The notes below the pieces were generated by a model. It was not told the origin of the DNA, did no database searches, and saw nothing but the letters and a program-made list of their open reading frames with translations. A program made the translations under genes and the position numbers. A stretch of 64,000 nucleotides of DNA from Streptomyces sp. R21 (lineage in GTDB: Bacteria; Actinomycetota; Actinomycetes; Streptomycetales; Streptomycetaceae): positions 4,154,001-4,218,000 of the forward strand of contig NZ_CP163435.1 of the NCBI RefSeq assembly GCF_041051975.1, read 5' to 3'. Of this stretch, positions 31,450 to 40,672 are shown one piece after another; the stretch's first letter is position 1, and each line of letters starts with the position of its first letter.

Positions 31450-32301
31450 TCAGGCCTCCGTTCCGGTGCTCTCAGCCGGAGCGGCAGCGGCGGCGGGAGC
31501 GTCGGCCTTGGGGGCCTCGGCAGCCGGCGCGGACTGCTGCTGCGGCTTGCGGCCGCGGCCGCCACGCTCGCCACCGCGGCCACCGCCGCGGGCCGGGCGG
31601 TCGCCGCCCGGGCCGCCACCACGGGCCGGGCGGTTACCCGCACGGGCCGCAGCGTTCTCGGCGCGGACCTCGGCGATGTTCTTGACGTCGCCCTTGTAGA
31701 TCCAGACCTTCACACCGATACGGCCGAAGGTCGTCTTGGCCTCGAAGAAGCCGTAGTCCACGTTCGCGCGGAGCGTGTGCAGCGGCACACGGCCCTCGCG
31801 GTAGAACTCCGAACGGGACATCTCGGCGCCGCCGAGACGGCCACCGCACTGGATCTTGATGCCCTTGGCGCCGGCCTTCATGGCGGACTGCATGCTCTTG
31901 CGCATGGCCCGACGGAAGGAGACGCGGGAGGACAGCTGCTCGGCAACGGCCTGAGCAACCAGCTGAGCGTCCGTCTCGGGGTTCTTGACCTCGAGGATGT
32001 TCAGCTGGACCTGCTTGCCCGTGAGCTTCTCGAGGTCACCGCGGATGCGGTCGGCCTCGGCGCCACGGCGGCCGATGACGATGCCGGGACGCGCGGTGTG
32101 GATGTCCACCCGCACGCGGTCACGGGTGCGCTCGATCTCAACCTTCGAGATGCCGGCGCGCTCCATGCCGGACGTCATCATCCGACGGATGGCGACGTCT
32201 TCCTTGACGTAGTCCTTGTACAGCTTGTCGGCGTACCACCGGGACTTGAAGTCCGTGGTGATGCCGAGCCGGAACCCATGCGGGTTAACCTTCTGGCCCA
32301 T
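31450..32301 (-). CDS. rpsC: 30S ribosomal protein S3
   Basis: S3 (283 aa) at the mRNA entry channel. MGQKVNPHGFRLGITTDFKS, the KH-domain GxxG (IGRRGAEADRIR) and EGRVPLHTLRANVDYGF are diagnostic. The last 70 residues are a Gly/Arg-rich then Ala/Pro/Glu-rich extension (RPARGGGPGGDRPARGGGRG, then AEAPKADAPAAAAAPAE), much longer than in E. coli (233 aa) but common in streptomycetes. Its ATG overlaps the rplV stop by a base. Confidence 0.98.
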   Translation of the reverse strand: MGQKVNPHGFRLGITTDFKSRWYADKLYKDYVKEDVAIRRMMTSGMERAGISKVEIERTRDRVRVDIHTARPGIVIGRRGAEADRIRGDLEKLTGKQVQLNILEVKNPETDAQLVAQAVAEQLSSRVSFRRAMRKSMQSAMKAGAKGIKIQCGGRLGGAEMSRSEFYREGRVPLHTLRANVDYGFFEAKTTFGRIGVKVWIYKGDVKNIAEVRAENAAARAGNRPARGGGPGGDRPARGGGRGGERGGRGRKPQQQSAPAAEAPKADAPAAAAAPAESTGTEA

Positions 32302-32648
32302 TACCGGGTTCCTTCCTTGCTGCTGACGACCACGGTGATGTGGCTGGTCCGCTTACGGATCCGGTAGGCACGGCCCTGAGCACGCGGACGGAACCGCTTC
32401 AGGGTCGGACCCTCATCCACGTACGCCTCGCTGATGACCAGCGAAGAGGCGTCACTGTGGTCGTAGTTGTGCGCGGCGTTGGCAATGGCGCTGTCAAGCA
32501 CCTTGCCGACCGGCACGCTCGCGGCCTGCGGGGCGAAACGCAGGACCGCCTGAGCCTCCGTGGCATCCATGCCACGGATAAGGTCCACCACGCGGCGGGC
32601 CTTCATGGGCGTAACGCGGATGTACCGCGCCTGGGCCCTGGCTTCCAT
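32301..32648 (-). CDS. rplV: 50S ribosomal protein L22
   Basis: L22 (115 aa) lines the exit tunnel. ARYIRVTPMKARRVVDLIRG and RPRAQGRAYRIRKRTSHITVVV are diagnostic; no macrolide-resistance insertion is seen in the beta-hairpin. The start MEARAQARY was chosen because GGAAGGA lies 5 nt upstream; an in-frame ATG 24 nt upstream (MTDTGRTTMEAR) has a weaker site. Confidence 0.96.
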   Translation of the reverse strand: MEARAQARYIRVTPMKARRVVDLIRGMDATEAQAVLRFAPQAASVPVGKVLDSAIANAAHNYDHSDASSLVISEAYVDEGPTLKRFRPRAQGRAYRIRKRTSHITVVVSSKEGTR

Positions 32649-32690
32649 GGTTGTCCTTCCAGTGTCTGTCATGGTCGATTCCACCCCGCG

Positions 32691-32972
32691 TTAGCGGCGC
32701 TTCGACTTCCGGTCGTCCTTCACGTGACCCCGGAAGGTGCGCGTCGGCGAGAACTCGCCGAGCTTGTGGCCGACCATCGACTCGGTGACAAACACCGGAA
32801 TGTGGGTCTTGCCGTTGTGCACCGCGATCGTGTGGCCGAGCATGGCCGGGATGATCATCGAGCGACGGGACCAGGTCTTGATGACGTTCTTGGTACCGGC
32901 TTCGTTCTGTACGTCCACCTTCTTTACGAGGTGTCCGTCGACGAAGGGTCCCTTCTTGAGACTGCGCGGCAT
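32691..32972 (-). CDS. rpsS: 30S ribosomal protein S19
   Basis: S19 (93 aa) in the 30S head. MPRSLKKGPFVDGHLVKKVD, TWSRRSMIIPAMLGHTIAVH and GHKLGEFSPTRTFRGH are diagnostic. It is 12 nt after rplB. Confidence 0.98.
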   Translation of the reverse strand: MPRSLKKGPFVDGHLVKKVDVQNEAGTKNVIKTWSRRSMIIPAMLGHTIAVHNGKTHIPVFVTESMVGHKLGEFSPTRTFRGHVKDDRKSKRR

Positions 32973-32984
32973 CTAAACCCGCTC

Positions 32985-33821
32985 CTAGCGCTTCTTGTTC
33001 GTCTTGCGGCGGCGGACGATGTACTTGCTCGATGCCTTCTTCGGCGAGCGAGTACGACCCTCCTTCTGACCCCACGGGGAGACCGGGTGGCGACCACCGG
33101 AGGTCTTGCCCTCACCACCACCGTGCGGGTGGTCAACCGGGTTCATCGCCACACCGCGGACGGACGGGCGAACGCCCTTCCAGCGCATGCGGCCGGCCTT
33201 GCCCCAGTTGATGTTGCTCTGCTCGGCGTTGCCGACCTCGCCGACCGTGGCGCGGCAGCGCTGGTCGACCAGGCGGATCTCACCGGAAGGCATGCGGAGG
33301 TGGGCCATGGTGCCCTCCTTCGCGAGCAGCTGCACCGAGGCACCGGCGGAGCGGGCGAACTTGGCGCCGCCACCGGGACGGATCTCGATCGCGTGGATCG
33401 TGGTACCGACCGGGATGTTGCGGAGCGCCAGGTTGTTGCCCGGCTTGATGTCGGCCCCGGGACCGTTCTCGACGCGGTCACCCTGCGACAGGTTGCGGGG
33501 GGCGAGGATGTAGCGCTTCTCGCCGTCCGCGTAGTGCAGCAGCGCGATGCGCGCGGTGCGGTTGGGGTCGTACTCGATGTGCGCGACCTTCGCCGGCACG
33601 CCGTCCTTGTCGTGACGACGGAAGTCGATCACTCGGTAGGCGCGCTTGTGTCCGCCACCCTGGTGGCGAACGGTCACACGACCGGCGTTGTTACGGCCGC
33701 CCTTGCTGTGCAGCGGGCGGACCAGCGACTTCTCCGGCGTGGACCGCGTGACCTCGACGAAGTCGGCGACGCTGGAGCCACGACGGCCCGGCGTAGTCGG
33801 CTTGTACTTGCGGATTCCCAT
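32985..33821 (-). CDS. rplB: 50S ribosomal protein L2
   Basis: L2 (278 aa), needed for subunit association and peptidyl transfer. MGIRKYKPTTPGRRGSSVAD, GGGHKRAYRVIDFRRHDKDG and the universally conserved MNPVDHPHGGGEGKTSGGRH (His in DHPHGG) are visible; the basic tail SSKYIVRRRKTNKKR closes it. Confidence 0.99.
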   Translation of the reverse strand: MGIRKYKPTTPGRRGSSVADFVEVTRSTPEKSLVRPLHSKGGRNNAGRVTVRHQGGGHKRAYRVIDFRRHDKDGVPAKVAHIEYDPNRTARIALLHYADGEKRYILAPRNLSQGDRVENGPGADIKPGNNLALRNIPVGTTIHAIEIRPGGGAKFARSAGASVQLLAKEGTMAHLRMPSGEIRLVDQRCRATVGEVGNAEQSNINWGKAGRMRWKGVRPSVRGVAMNPVDHPHGGGEGKTSGGRHPVSPWGQKEGRTRSPKKASSKYIVRRRKTNKKR

Positions 33822-33860
33822 TTCTCAGTCCTCGTCCGATATTCGGACCAGGGCGCTCCG

Positions 33861-34277
33861 TTAGGAGGCCTGGCCGAAGATGTCGATACGGTCGCCCTCA
33901 GCGAGGGTCACGATCGCGCGCTTGCTGTCCGCACGCTTACCGAAGCCGGTGCGAGTGCGCTTGCGCTTGCCCTGGCGGTTGATCGTGTTGACCCCGGTGA
34001 CCTTGACCGAGAAGACCGCCTGGACGGCCTCCTTGATCTGCGTCTTGTTGGAGCCCGGCGCGACGATGAAGGTGTACTTGCCCTCGTCGAGAAGCGCGTA
34101 GCTCTTCTCCGAGACAACCGGCTTGAGCAGCACGTCACGGGGGTCCGTGAAGGACTTGCTCAGCGGGGTCTCGACGGTGTTCTTGCCCTCGGTGGCGTGG
34201 CGCTTCGCCTTGGCGACGCGCGCGGCCTTGGCGGCCTTGGCCGCCTTGGAGGCAATGCTCGGGTGACGCGTAGCCAT
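33861..34277 (-). CDS. rplW: 50S ribosomal protein L23
   Basis: L23 (138 aa), docking site for trigger factor and SRP. The core is DVLLKPVVSEKSYALLDEGK through NRQGKRKRTRTGFGKRADSK. An Ala/Lys-rich N-terminal extension of about 35 residues (SIASKAAKAAKAARVAKAKR) is typical of Streptomyces. The ATG overlaps the rplD stop by one base. Confidence 0.98.
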   Translation of the reverse strand: MATRHPSIASKAAKAAKAARVAKAKRHATEGKNTVETPLSKSFTDPRDVLLKPVVSEKSYALLDEGKYTFIVAPGSNKTQIKEAVQAVFSVKVTGVNTINRQGKRKRTRTGFGKRADSKRAIVTLAEGDRIDIFGQAS

Positions 34278-34933
34278 CAGGCTTCGCTCCCTTCGGTGTC
34301 AGCGGCCTTGGGGCCAGACACGAAGGACTCGAAAGCGGCCTGGGTGAAGACCACGTCGTCCGAGACGAGAACGTCGTACGTGTTCAGCTGGCCCGGCTCC
34401 AGGATGTGGACCTGGGGCAGGTTGCGCGCGGAAAGCAGCGCGGCCTCGTCGGAGCGCTCGATGACCAGGAGCACGTTCTTGCGCTCGCTGACCTTGCCGA
34501 GGAAGCTCTTCGCGGCCTTGGTGGAGGGGGTCTCGCCCTCGATCACGCCGGTGATGACGTGGATGCGAGCGTTGCGGGCCCGGTCGGTGAGGGCGTGGCG
34601 CAGGGCCGCGGCCTTCATCTTCTTCGGGGTCCGCTGCGAGTAGTCGCGCGGGGTGGGGCCGTGGACGACGCCACCGCCGGCGAACTGCGGCGCACGGGTC
34701 GAGCCCTGACGGGCGCGGCCGGTGCCCTTCTGGCGGTAAGGCTTGCGGCCACCACCGCGGACCTCGCCACGACGCTTGACCTTGTGCGTGCCCTGACGGG
34801 CAGCGGCCAGCTGTGCGACGACGACCTGGTGAAGCAGCGGAACGCTGATCTTCTCTACGTCGAAGATCTCGGCCGGGAGCTCAACGGTCCCGGCGGTGTC
34901 GCCGGAGGGCGACAGAATGTCAATGGTGCTCAT
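34277..34933 (-). CDS. rplD: 50S ribosomal protein L4
   Basis: L4 (218 aa); its loop reaches the exit tunnel. The loop KVKRRGEVRGGGRKPYRQKG and TGRARQGSTRAPQFAGGG, and the later VKSALSKALADRVA-like region ALRHALTDRARNARI, fit the family. L4 autoregulates the S10 operon in E. coli; a comparable leader is not proven here. It is 5 nt after rplC. Confidence 0.98.
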   Translation of the reverse strand: MSTIDILSPSGDTAGTVELPAEIFDVEKISVPLLHQVVVAQLAAARQGTHKVKRRGEVRGGGRKPYRQKGTGRARQGSTRAPQFAGGGVVHGPTPRDYSQRTPKKMKAAALRHALTDRARNARIHVITGVIEGETPSTKAAKSFLGKVSERKNVLLVIERSDEAALLSARNLPQVHILEPGQLNTYDVLVSDDVVFTQAAFESFVSGPKAADTEGSEA

Positions 34934-34938
34934 AGTCC

Positions 34939-35583
34939 TCAGGCCCCCTTGGCCGCGGTACGGACCAGGACGAGGCCGCCGTTCGGACCGGGGATGGCTC
35001 CCTTGATGAGGAGCAGTCCCTTCTCCGCGTCAACAGCGTGAACGGTCAGGTTCTGGGTGGTGACCCGCTCGTTGCCCATGCGGCCCGCCATGCGGACGCC
35101 CTTGAACACACGGCCGGGGGTGGCACAGCCACCGATGGAGCCGGGAGAGCGGTGCTTGCGCTGGACACCGTGGCCGGCGCCGAGGCCCTTGAAGTTGTGA
35201 CGCTTCATGACACCGGCGAAGCCCTTGCCCTTGCTCTTGCCGGTCACGTCCACCTTGATGCCGGCCTCGAACACCTCAGCGGTGATCTCCTGGCCGAGGG
35301 TGTACTCGCTGGCGTCAGCGGTACGGATCTCGACAAGGTGGCGGCGGGGAGTGACGTCGGCCTTGGCGAAGTGACCCTTGAGGGGCTTGTTCACCTTGCG
35401 CGGGTCGATCTCGCCGAAGGCGATCTGGACCGACTCGTAGCCGTCGGAGTCATTCGTACGGACCTGGGTCACGACGTTCGGGCCGGCCTTGACGACGGTG
35501 ACGGGAACAACACGGTTGTTCTCGTCCCACACCTGCGTCATGCCGAGCTTCTCGCCGAGGATGCCCTTGATCTGCTTAGCCAT
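34939..35583 (-). CDS. rplC: 50S ribosomal protein L3
   Basis: L3 (214 aa), an early assembly protein near the peptidyl-transferase centre. MAKQIKGILGEKLGMTQVWD, GKSKGKGFAGVMKRHNFKGL and HRSPGSIGGCATPGRVFKG are diagnostic (the Gln that is methylated in E. coli lies in the preceding GHGVQRKHR). It is 17 nt after rpsJ. Confidence 0.98.
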   Translation of the reverse strand: MAKQIKGILGEKLGMTQVWDENNRVVPVTVVKAGPNVVTQVRTNDSDGYESVQIAFGEIDPRKVNKPLKGHFAKADVTPRRHLVEIRTADASEYTLGQEITAEVFEAGIKVDVTGKSKGKGFAGVMKRHNFKGLGAGHGVQRKHRSPGSIGGCATPGRVFKGVRMAGRMGNERVTTQNLTVHAVDAEKGLLLIKGAIPGPNGGLVLVRTAAKGA

Positions 35584-35600
35584 TCTCAGATCACCGATCC

Positions 35601-35909
35601 CTAGAGCTTGATCTCGATGTCGACACCGGCCGGGAGGTCGAGTCGCATCAGAGAGTCAACGGTCTTGGGCGTGGGGTCGAGGATGTCGATGAGGCGCTTG
35701 TGCGTGCGCATCTCGAAGTGCTCGCGAGAGTCCTTGTACTTGTGCGGCGACTTGATGACGCAGTACACGTTCTTCTCAGTGGGCAGCGGCACCGGGCCCG
35801 CGACCGACGCACCAGTGCGGGTCACCGTCTCGACGATCTTCTTCGCCGAGGAGTCGATGACCTCGTGGTCGTAGGCCTTGAGCCGGATGCGGATCTTCTG
35901 TCCCGCCAT
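35601..35909 (-). CDS. rpsJ: 30S ribosomal protein S10
   Basis: S10 (102 aa), in the 30S head and also NusE in antitermination. KIRIRLKAYDHEVIDSSAKK, VAGPVPLPTEKNVYCVIKSP and MRTHKRLIDILDPTPKTVDS are diagnostic. First gene of the S10 cluster; a leader of several hundred nt precedes it, including a 25-bp block identical to the rpsL leader. Confidence 0.99.
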   Translation of the reverse strand: MAGQKIRIRLKAYDHEVIDSSAKKIVETVTRTGASVAGPVPLPTEKNVYCVIKSPHKYKDSREHFEMRTHKRLIDILDPTPKTVDSLMRLDLPAGVDIEIKL

Positions 35910-35973
35910 GGCTACTCAGTAGTCCTTTGTCTAGTGAAACGCTCTGGAACCCGGGGGTTCGCGTCCCCTTCCT

Positions 35974-35998
35974 CCGACCCACGCGGTCGGGTGTGTCG
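35974..35998 (-). promoter_or_regulatory. leader hairpin block shared with rpsL (rpsJ copy)
   Basis: Contains CCGACC-CACGC-GGTCGG (6-bp stem, 5-nt loop) followed by GTGTGTCG. All 25 bases are identical to 45219-45243 in the rpsL leader. Located 65 nt before the rpsJ start. Confidence 0.7.
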
Positions 35999-36252
35999 CG
36001 CTCCTGCCGCAGAAAGACCCCTAAAGGATTTCCCTACGAGGGACGCGGCCCGCCCGAAAGCAACCGCAGGACCGGGGGCTGGAACACCCACCGGGTGCCT
36101 GGCCTGCACCCCGCTGACACTTCCCGAAAGATTCCCGTACGTCCGCCCCAGCGCTGCCTTACGGCAGTTGAGGCGACGAGTACTGTGGGACTCGCTTCCG
36201 GTCCTCCCGACGGGAGGCGCGCAGCATCGGCACTCGACCGAGCAACCCCGCT

Positions 36253-36283
36253 AGTCTGCCATACAGCACAGGGACCTGGCCAA
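36253..36283 (-). promoter_or_regulatory. candidate promoter of the S10 operon
   Basis: Minus strand TTGGCC, 19-nt spacer, CAGACT. The spacing is long and the -10 imperfect, so this is tentative; it would give a leader of about 335 nt. Confidence 0.35.
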
Positions 36284-36393
36284 TCGAGCCGAGGATCGTA
36301 CCCCGAGAGTGACGCACCTCAAACCCACCCCCGCCCCCTCCCCCTGGACATCGAGGTGGAAGTGGCAGCTTTCGGCGGCTCGGCAAGCACGAG

Positions 36394-36419
36394 ACCCCGG
36401 GCCGCGGCGGACCCGGGGT
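36394..36419 (-). terminator. hairpin terminator after the GH10 xylanase gene
   Basis: ACCCCGGG / CCCGGGGT, 8-bp stem with a 10-nt loop, 25 nt past the stop codon. Confidence 0.6.
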
Positions 36420-36443
36420 GCCGAAATGTTCCAGTTGCCCAGC

Positions 36444-37502
36444 TCAGCGGCCTTCCGACAGGGCCTCCGCCAGGGCCGTGTAGGCCGGCTTCTTCGCGTA
36501 GGCCTCGTCCAGGGGTGTCGCCGCGCCCTGGCCCGTGAAGACGCCCGGGACCCAGGAGTACTTGTCCGTGAAGCCCCAGACGGTGAACGACTTGCAGCTG
36601 CGGGTGCCGAGGCAGGCGTCGAGGAGGCCGCGGAAGTAGGTCGCCTGCTTCGCGAGCTTCTCGGCGTCGGCCGGCAGGATCATCCGTACGTCGACCTCCG
36701 TGAAGGCGGTCTGCATGCCCAGGTCGGCGAAGCGGGCCAGGTTCTCGGACACGTCGCCCGGGAAGCCGTACTGAATGCCCAAGTGGCCCTGGATGCCGAA
36801 GCCTTGGACGGGGACCTTCTCCGCGCGCAGCTTCTTCGCCAGCTCGTAGTAGGCCGTGGACTTCGCGTTGACGCCCTCCACGTTGTAGTCGTTCAGGAAG
36901 AGCTTCGCCTTCGGGTCGGCGGCGTGGGCCCAGCGGAACGCGTCGGCGATGTAGGAGGGGCCCAGCTTCTGCAGCCAGAGGGAGTCCCGCAGCGAACCGT
37001 CGTCGTTGAAGACCTCGTTGACCACGTCCCACTGATAGATCCGGCCCTTGAAGTGGCCGACCTCGGCGGTGATGTGTCTGTGCAGGATGCCGCGCAGCTC
37101 CGCCGCGTCGATCGAGCCGTCCGCCACGCCCGTCGTCAGCCAGGCCGGCAGCTGGTTGTGCCAGAGCAGCGTGTGGCCGCGTACGGCCTGGCCGTGGGCG
37201 CGGGCGAAGCGCACGAGCTCGTCCGCCTTCGACCAGTCGTAGGTCCCGCGCTGCGGCTCCACCGACTCCCACTTCATGACGTTCTCGGCCGTCAGCGAGC
37301 TGAACTCGCGCGCGGTCGTACGGCGGTACGCCGTGTCGTCGGCCAGCGCCGTCATGTCCACCGCGGTGCCGATGCGCAGGTCCGCCCGGTCGGCGAGGGC
37401 CCGTAGCGGGGGCTCGTGCGCCGAGGCCGGCTGCGCGGCCGTGACCAGCAGGGTCGCGCTCAGCAGGACGGCGGCGGCTGCGGGCATGCGGAAGTGCTTC
37501 AT
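36444..37502 (-). CDS. secreted GH10 endo-1,4-beta-xylanase
   Basis: A 352-aa secreted xylanase: Sec signal peptide 1 to about 28 (cleavage near ASA-HE), then a single GH10 barrel. The acid/base glutamate is E163 in WDVVNEVFND and the nucleophile is E269 in TAFTEVDVR; the conserved WHNQLPAW and KLFLNDYN motifs bind xylan subsites. C287 region to C294 (DACLGTRSCKSF) gives the usual GH10 disulphide. There is no carbohydrate-binding module, so it probably acts on soluble xylan. It lies 48 nt after the GH115 gene, forming a xylan-degradation pair. Confidence 0.95.
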   Translation of the reverse strand: MKHFRMPAAAAVLLSATLLVTAAQPASAHEPPLRALADRADLRIGTAVDMTALADDTAYRRTTAREFSSLTAENVMKWESVEPQRGTYDWSKADELVRFARAHGQAVRGHTLLWHNQLPAWLTTGVADGSIDAAELRGILHRHITAEVGHFKGRIYQWDVVNEVFNDDGSLRDSLWLQKLGPSYIADAFRWAHAADPKAKLFLNDYNVEGVNAKSTAYYELAKKLRAEKVPVQGFGIQGHLGIQYGFPGDVSENLARFADLGMQTAFTEVDVRMILPADAEKLAKQATYFRGLLDACLGTRSCKSFTVWGFTDKYSWVPGVFTGQGAATPLDEAYAKKPAYTALAEALSEGR

Positions 37503-37550
37503 GGGGTGAGGTCCCTTCTCGTATCTACACGTACGGGGGTGCGGTGCGGG

Positions 37551-40500
37551 TCAGCGGATTCGGTGGCTCTCGGGCGGGCCCAGGTACGTCGGCCTCAGCC
37601 CTCCCGTGTCGATCACGAGCCGTTGCAGCACGACGGTCGGGTCGACCATCCAGAACGTCAGCCGGTGCGCGCCGGCGCGGGCGATGGCGTGCCGGGTGGA
37701 CGTGACGTTGACGTTGTCCGACGTGTTGCGCGCCCACTGCGGGTTCATCAGACCGTCGTCCGCGCCCGTGGCCGCGTGGATGTCGACGGACTGCGGAACG
37801 TCGTCGTCGAAGGAGAGCGCGTAGCGCAGGCCGCCCGTGGGCAGCGCCGGGTTGCGCGGCGAGAGGTACGCCCAGACCGTGACCGGGCCGGGCTTCAGCA
37901 GGCTGACCTCGTACTCCAGCCGGGGCGAGCCCTTCCTGCCGGGGGTCTGGCGCGGGGCCGTGACGGGCCACGGCGTCATGCCCGCCCCGGTCCGCCCGAT
38001 GCGGTCGATACGGCGCCAGGTGCCGACGGCCCGCGTGTGGTGCTCCGCGTCGACGGCCACGTACCCGTCCGCCTCCACGAAGCCGCGCAGGCCCCGCGGG
38101 GAGGTGTTCTCGGCGACGACCGGGACGGTGACGGACGTGCCCGCCCCGCGCACGGTGACCTCCGCCTCCGTACGACCGCCCGGCGCTTTCGACCAGTCCA
38201 CCTTCGGTGTGACCCGCACCTGCTGGTCGACCCGGCCGCGCGGGACGTCGAGGGTGATCCAGGGCACTGAGGCCGCTACGCGGTAGTCGAACGGGGCGCG
38301 GCCCCGGTTGAAGACCTCGATGGACGGCGCGGGCCCGGTCCGGTACGGGCTCAGCGCCAGCACCGTCCCCTCCTCGGGCCCGCCGCCGACCGCCACGCCC
38401 AGCTCGGCCGCGGACGGCACGTCGATGCGTTCGACCGCGGGGAAGAGGACGTCCGGCAGGGCCACGTTGTTGCGCTCCGGCTGCTGCCACGGCGCGTTCG
38501 GGCCGTACCGCTCGACATCGCCGTAGTCGATGTGCGGCTGGGTCTGGAAGCCGCGCCACTTGCCGCCCGCCACCTGGGAGTTGAAGCGATCGGCGAACGC
38601 GAAGTCCCGCTGCAGAGCCGCCTCCGCCACGGCCGCCAGGTCGTTCGTCGCCGCCCGGCCCTGCGCCGCGTAGCGCAGGTTGGTGAACTCGGCCTCCCGC
38701 AGCGCGTACACGTTCGCGGTCGCCAGCACCTCGTACCCGACCAGCTCGTACCACGCGTCCTGGGCCCCGGCCGGCAGCCGCTTCCCGATCCGCTCCGCGT
38801 CCTTCGCCAGCCCCCGCCACTCCTCCGTGACCTGCTCCAGCTCGCGCCCGTAGAAGGGCGTGGCCTGGTCGTCGTACACGACCTGCGAACCGGCGAGCGT
38901 GATACGGCGGTTGAGCAGCTCGGGCTTGCGGCGCGACTGGAGCTGCCCGTACGTCGCCAGTACGCCGGCGATCGCCTGCGCCTGCGCCGCGCCGAAGTGC
39001 TGCCGGGCGTACCGCTGCTCCCAGGCCGGGATGTCGTCCACGTCCAGGCGCCCGGGGTCCCAGGCGTAGTCCATGAAGAACTGGGTCGGCAGCTCGTTCC
39101 CCTTGAGGTCGCCGACGTTCACCATCCACAGCCCGTGGTTCCCGTACGCGTGGGCCTGGTGGAGCTGGTCCCAGAGGTTCGGCAGGGAGGTGGTGTCGAC
39201 CCACTTGTAGTTGCGGCCGACGCCCACGTAGTCGAAGTGGTAGTACAGCCCGTAACCGCCCGGGCGCGGCGGCGCGGCGGGGTCCGGGTGCTTGCGGATG
39301 TTGCCCCAGTTGTCGTCGGTCAGTACGACGGTCACGTCGTCCGGCGCGCGCAGTCCGCGGTCCCAGTAGCGCTGGACCTCCTTGTAGAGGGTCCACACCT
39401 GCGGGATCTCGGCCAGGGGCCGGCCGGTGACCTCCTTGAGGATCCCGCGCTGCGTCTCGATGATCTCCCGCATCAGCTCGACGCCGTCGCCGTCCGGGAG
39501 GCTCGTGTCGCCGTTGCCGCGCATCCCGAGCGTGACGACGCCCTCGAAGTCCTGGTCGACCATGCGCCGGATGCCGTCGCGCCAGTACGCCTTGATGGCG
39601 TCGGCGTTACGGCGGAACGACCACTCCCCCGTACCGCCGTACGGGTCATGCCCGGGGGTCACGACCTCACCGTCGGCGTCCCGCACGGCCGGGACGGCGT
39701 GCCGGTTCCACTCCTCGATGCCGCGCATCATGGGCGCTTCATGGGACGTGCCCATGACAATCCCGTACTCCTTGGCGCGGGCATGGTTGTGGGGGTCGTC
39801 CTCGGCGAAGGCCCTCCCCCACACCGCGGGCCACAGGTAGTTCGCCTTGAGCCGCAGCAGGACTTCGAAGACGCGCGCGTAGAAGTCGGCGTTGAAGCCG
39901 CCGGGGAAGCCGGGTGCCTTGCCGGGGCCGAAGTACGCGGGCGCCCACGTCCCCAGCGCCGGGTTCTCGTCGTTGATGAAGACGCCCCGGTACTTCACGG
40001 CCGGCGTGCCCTGGCTGAACCGCCCCGGCCGCACGTACACCGCGTCCCGCCGCATCGGCGCCACGTCGTCCCACCAGTACCAGGGCGAGACCCCGATCCC
40101 GTACGACACGTCGTACGCCCCGAAGATCGTGCCGCGCGGATCGCTGCCCGCGACGACGAACGCCCGGTCCACCCCCGCCATGGGCCGCTCCACGACGGTC
40201 TGCAGTGAGGTCTCCCACCGGCCGCGCACTCCGGTGACGTCCAGCTTCCCGGAGGCGATCAGGCCGTCGATGAGCGGGCTGCGGCCGATGGTGCCGACGA
40301 GGACGACCTCACGCGCCAGGGCGTCACCGGGGCGCACGCCCGTGACCCGCTCGATGTCGTCGCGGAGGTCCCCGGCCACCCGTACGACTCCGGGGTGATC
40401 GTCCCGGCTGACCACGACCGGAGCGCCGATGAGGGAGAAGGCGCCCGCCTTCGGCGAGAAGGAGATGTACGCCCCGGGATCCGTCGCGCGCGAAGCGGCC

Positions 40501-40589
40501 GACGCGACCCCGGACAGCATCGGCAGCGCGACAAGCCCCGCACCCGCGCCCGCCCCCAGAACGGCCCTACGGCTGACGTACCCAGACAT
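37551..40589 (-). CDS. secreted GH115 xylan alpha-1,2-glucuronidase
   Basis: A 1012-aa glycosidase of family GH115, which releases (4-O-methyl-)glucuronic acid from xylan. A twin-arginine signal is visible (YVSRRAVLGAGAGAGLVALPML, cleavage near ASA). The family blocks GVFINDENPALGTWAPAYFG, LRLKANYLWPAVWGRAFAED, MGTSHEAPMMRG, VTLGMRGNGD and VVLTDDNWGNIR occur in order in the first half. A beta-rich C-terminal region (about 740-1010) follows. The start at 40587-40589 has GGAGGGG upstream. Assignment is from family motifs; activity is inferred. First gene of a two-gene unit with the xylanase. Confidence 0.9.
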   Translation of the reverse strand: MSGYVSRRAVLGAGAGAGLVALPMLSGVASAASRATDPGAYISFSPKAGAFSLIGAPVVVSRDDHPGVVRVAGDLRDDIERVTGVRPGDALAREVVLVGTIGRSPLIDGLIASGKLDVTGVRGRWETSLQTVVERPMAGVDRAFVVAGSDPRGTIFGAYDVSYGIGVSPWYWWDDVAPMRRDAVYVRPGRFSQGTPAVKYRGVFINDENPALGTWAPAYFGPGKAPGFPGGFNADFYARVFEVLLRLKANYLWPAVWGRAFAEDDPHNHARAKEYGIVMGTSHEAPMMRGIEEWNRHAVPAVRDADGEVVTPGHDPYGGTGEWSFRRNADAIKAYWRDGIRRMVDQDFEGVVTLGMRGNGDTSLPDGDGVELMREIIETQRGILKEVTGRPLAEIPQVWTLYKEVQRYWDRGLRAPDDVTVVLTDDNWGNIRKHPDPAAPPRPGGYGLYYHFDYVGVGRNYKWVDTTSLPNLWDQLHQAHAYGNHGLWMVNVGDLKGNELPTQFFMDYAWDPGRLDVDDIPAWEQRYARQHFGAAQAQAIAGVLATYGQLQSRRKPELLNRRITLAGSQVVYDDQATPFYGRELEQVTEEWRGLAKDAERIGKRLPAGAQDAWYELVGYEVLATANVYALREAEFTNLRYAAQGRAATNDLAAVAEAALQRDFAFADRFNSQVAGGKWRGFQTQPHIDYGDVERYGPNAPWQQPERNNVALPDVLFPAVERIDVPSAAELGVAVGGGPEEGTVLALSPYRTGPAPSIEVFNRGRAPFDYRVAASVPWITLDVPRGRVDQQVRVTPKVDWSKAPGGRTEAEVTVRGAGTSVTVPVVAENTSPRGLRGFVEADGYVAVDAEHHTRAVGTWRRIDRIGRTGAGMTPWPVTAPRQTPGRKGSPRLEYEVSLLKPGPVTVWAYLSPRNPALPTGGLRYALSFDDDVPQSVDIHAATGADDGLMNPQWARNTSDNVNVTSTRHAIARAGAHRLTFWMVDPTVVLQRLVIDTGGLRPTYLGPPESHRIR

Positions 40590-40672
40590 GGCACACCCCT
40601 CCACATGAATTTGCTCAGCGGCATGACAAATAGTGGAGGGAGGGGCCCCCGGGGGGAATGGGTCGTCACCGT

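Larger units (their letters stand above)
35910..36443. other. rpsJ leader and promoter region
   Basis: 534 bp without a gene. It contains the 25-bp hairpin block (35974-35998), a candidate promoter at 36253-36283, and at the far end the terminator of the xylanase gene (36394-36419). The sequence 36000-36240 would be transcribed leader with several G/C-rich stems that I did not fold. Confidence 0.6.

Noticed and set aside
38532..40208. Plus-strand open frame opposite the GH115 gene
   Set aside because: Low-complexity Arg/Val-rich product in the shadow of a clear GH115 gene.
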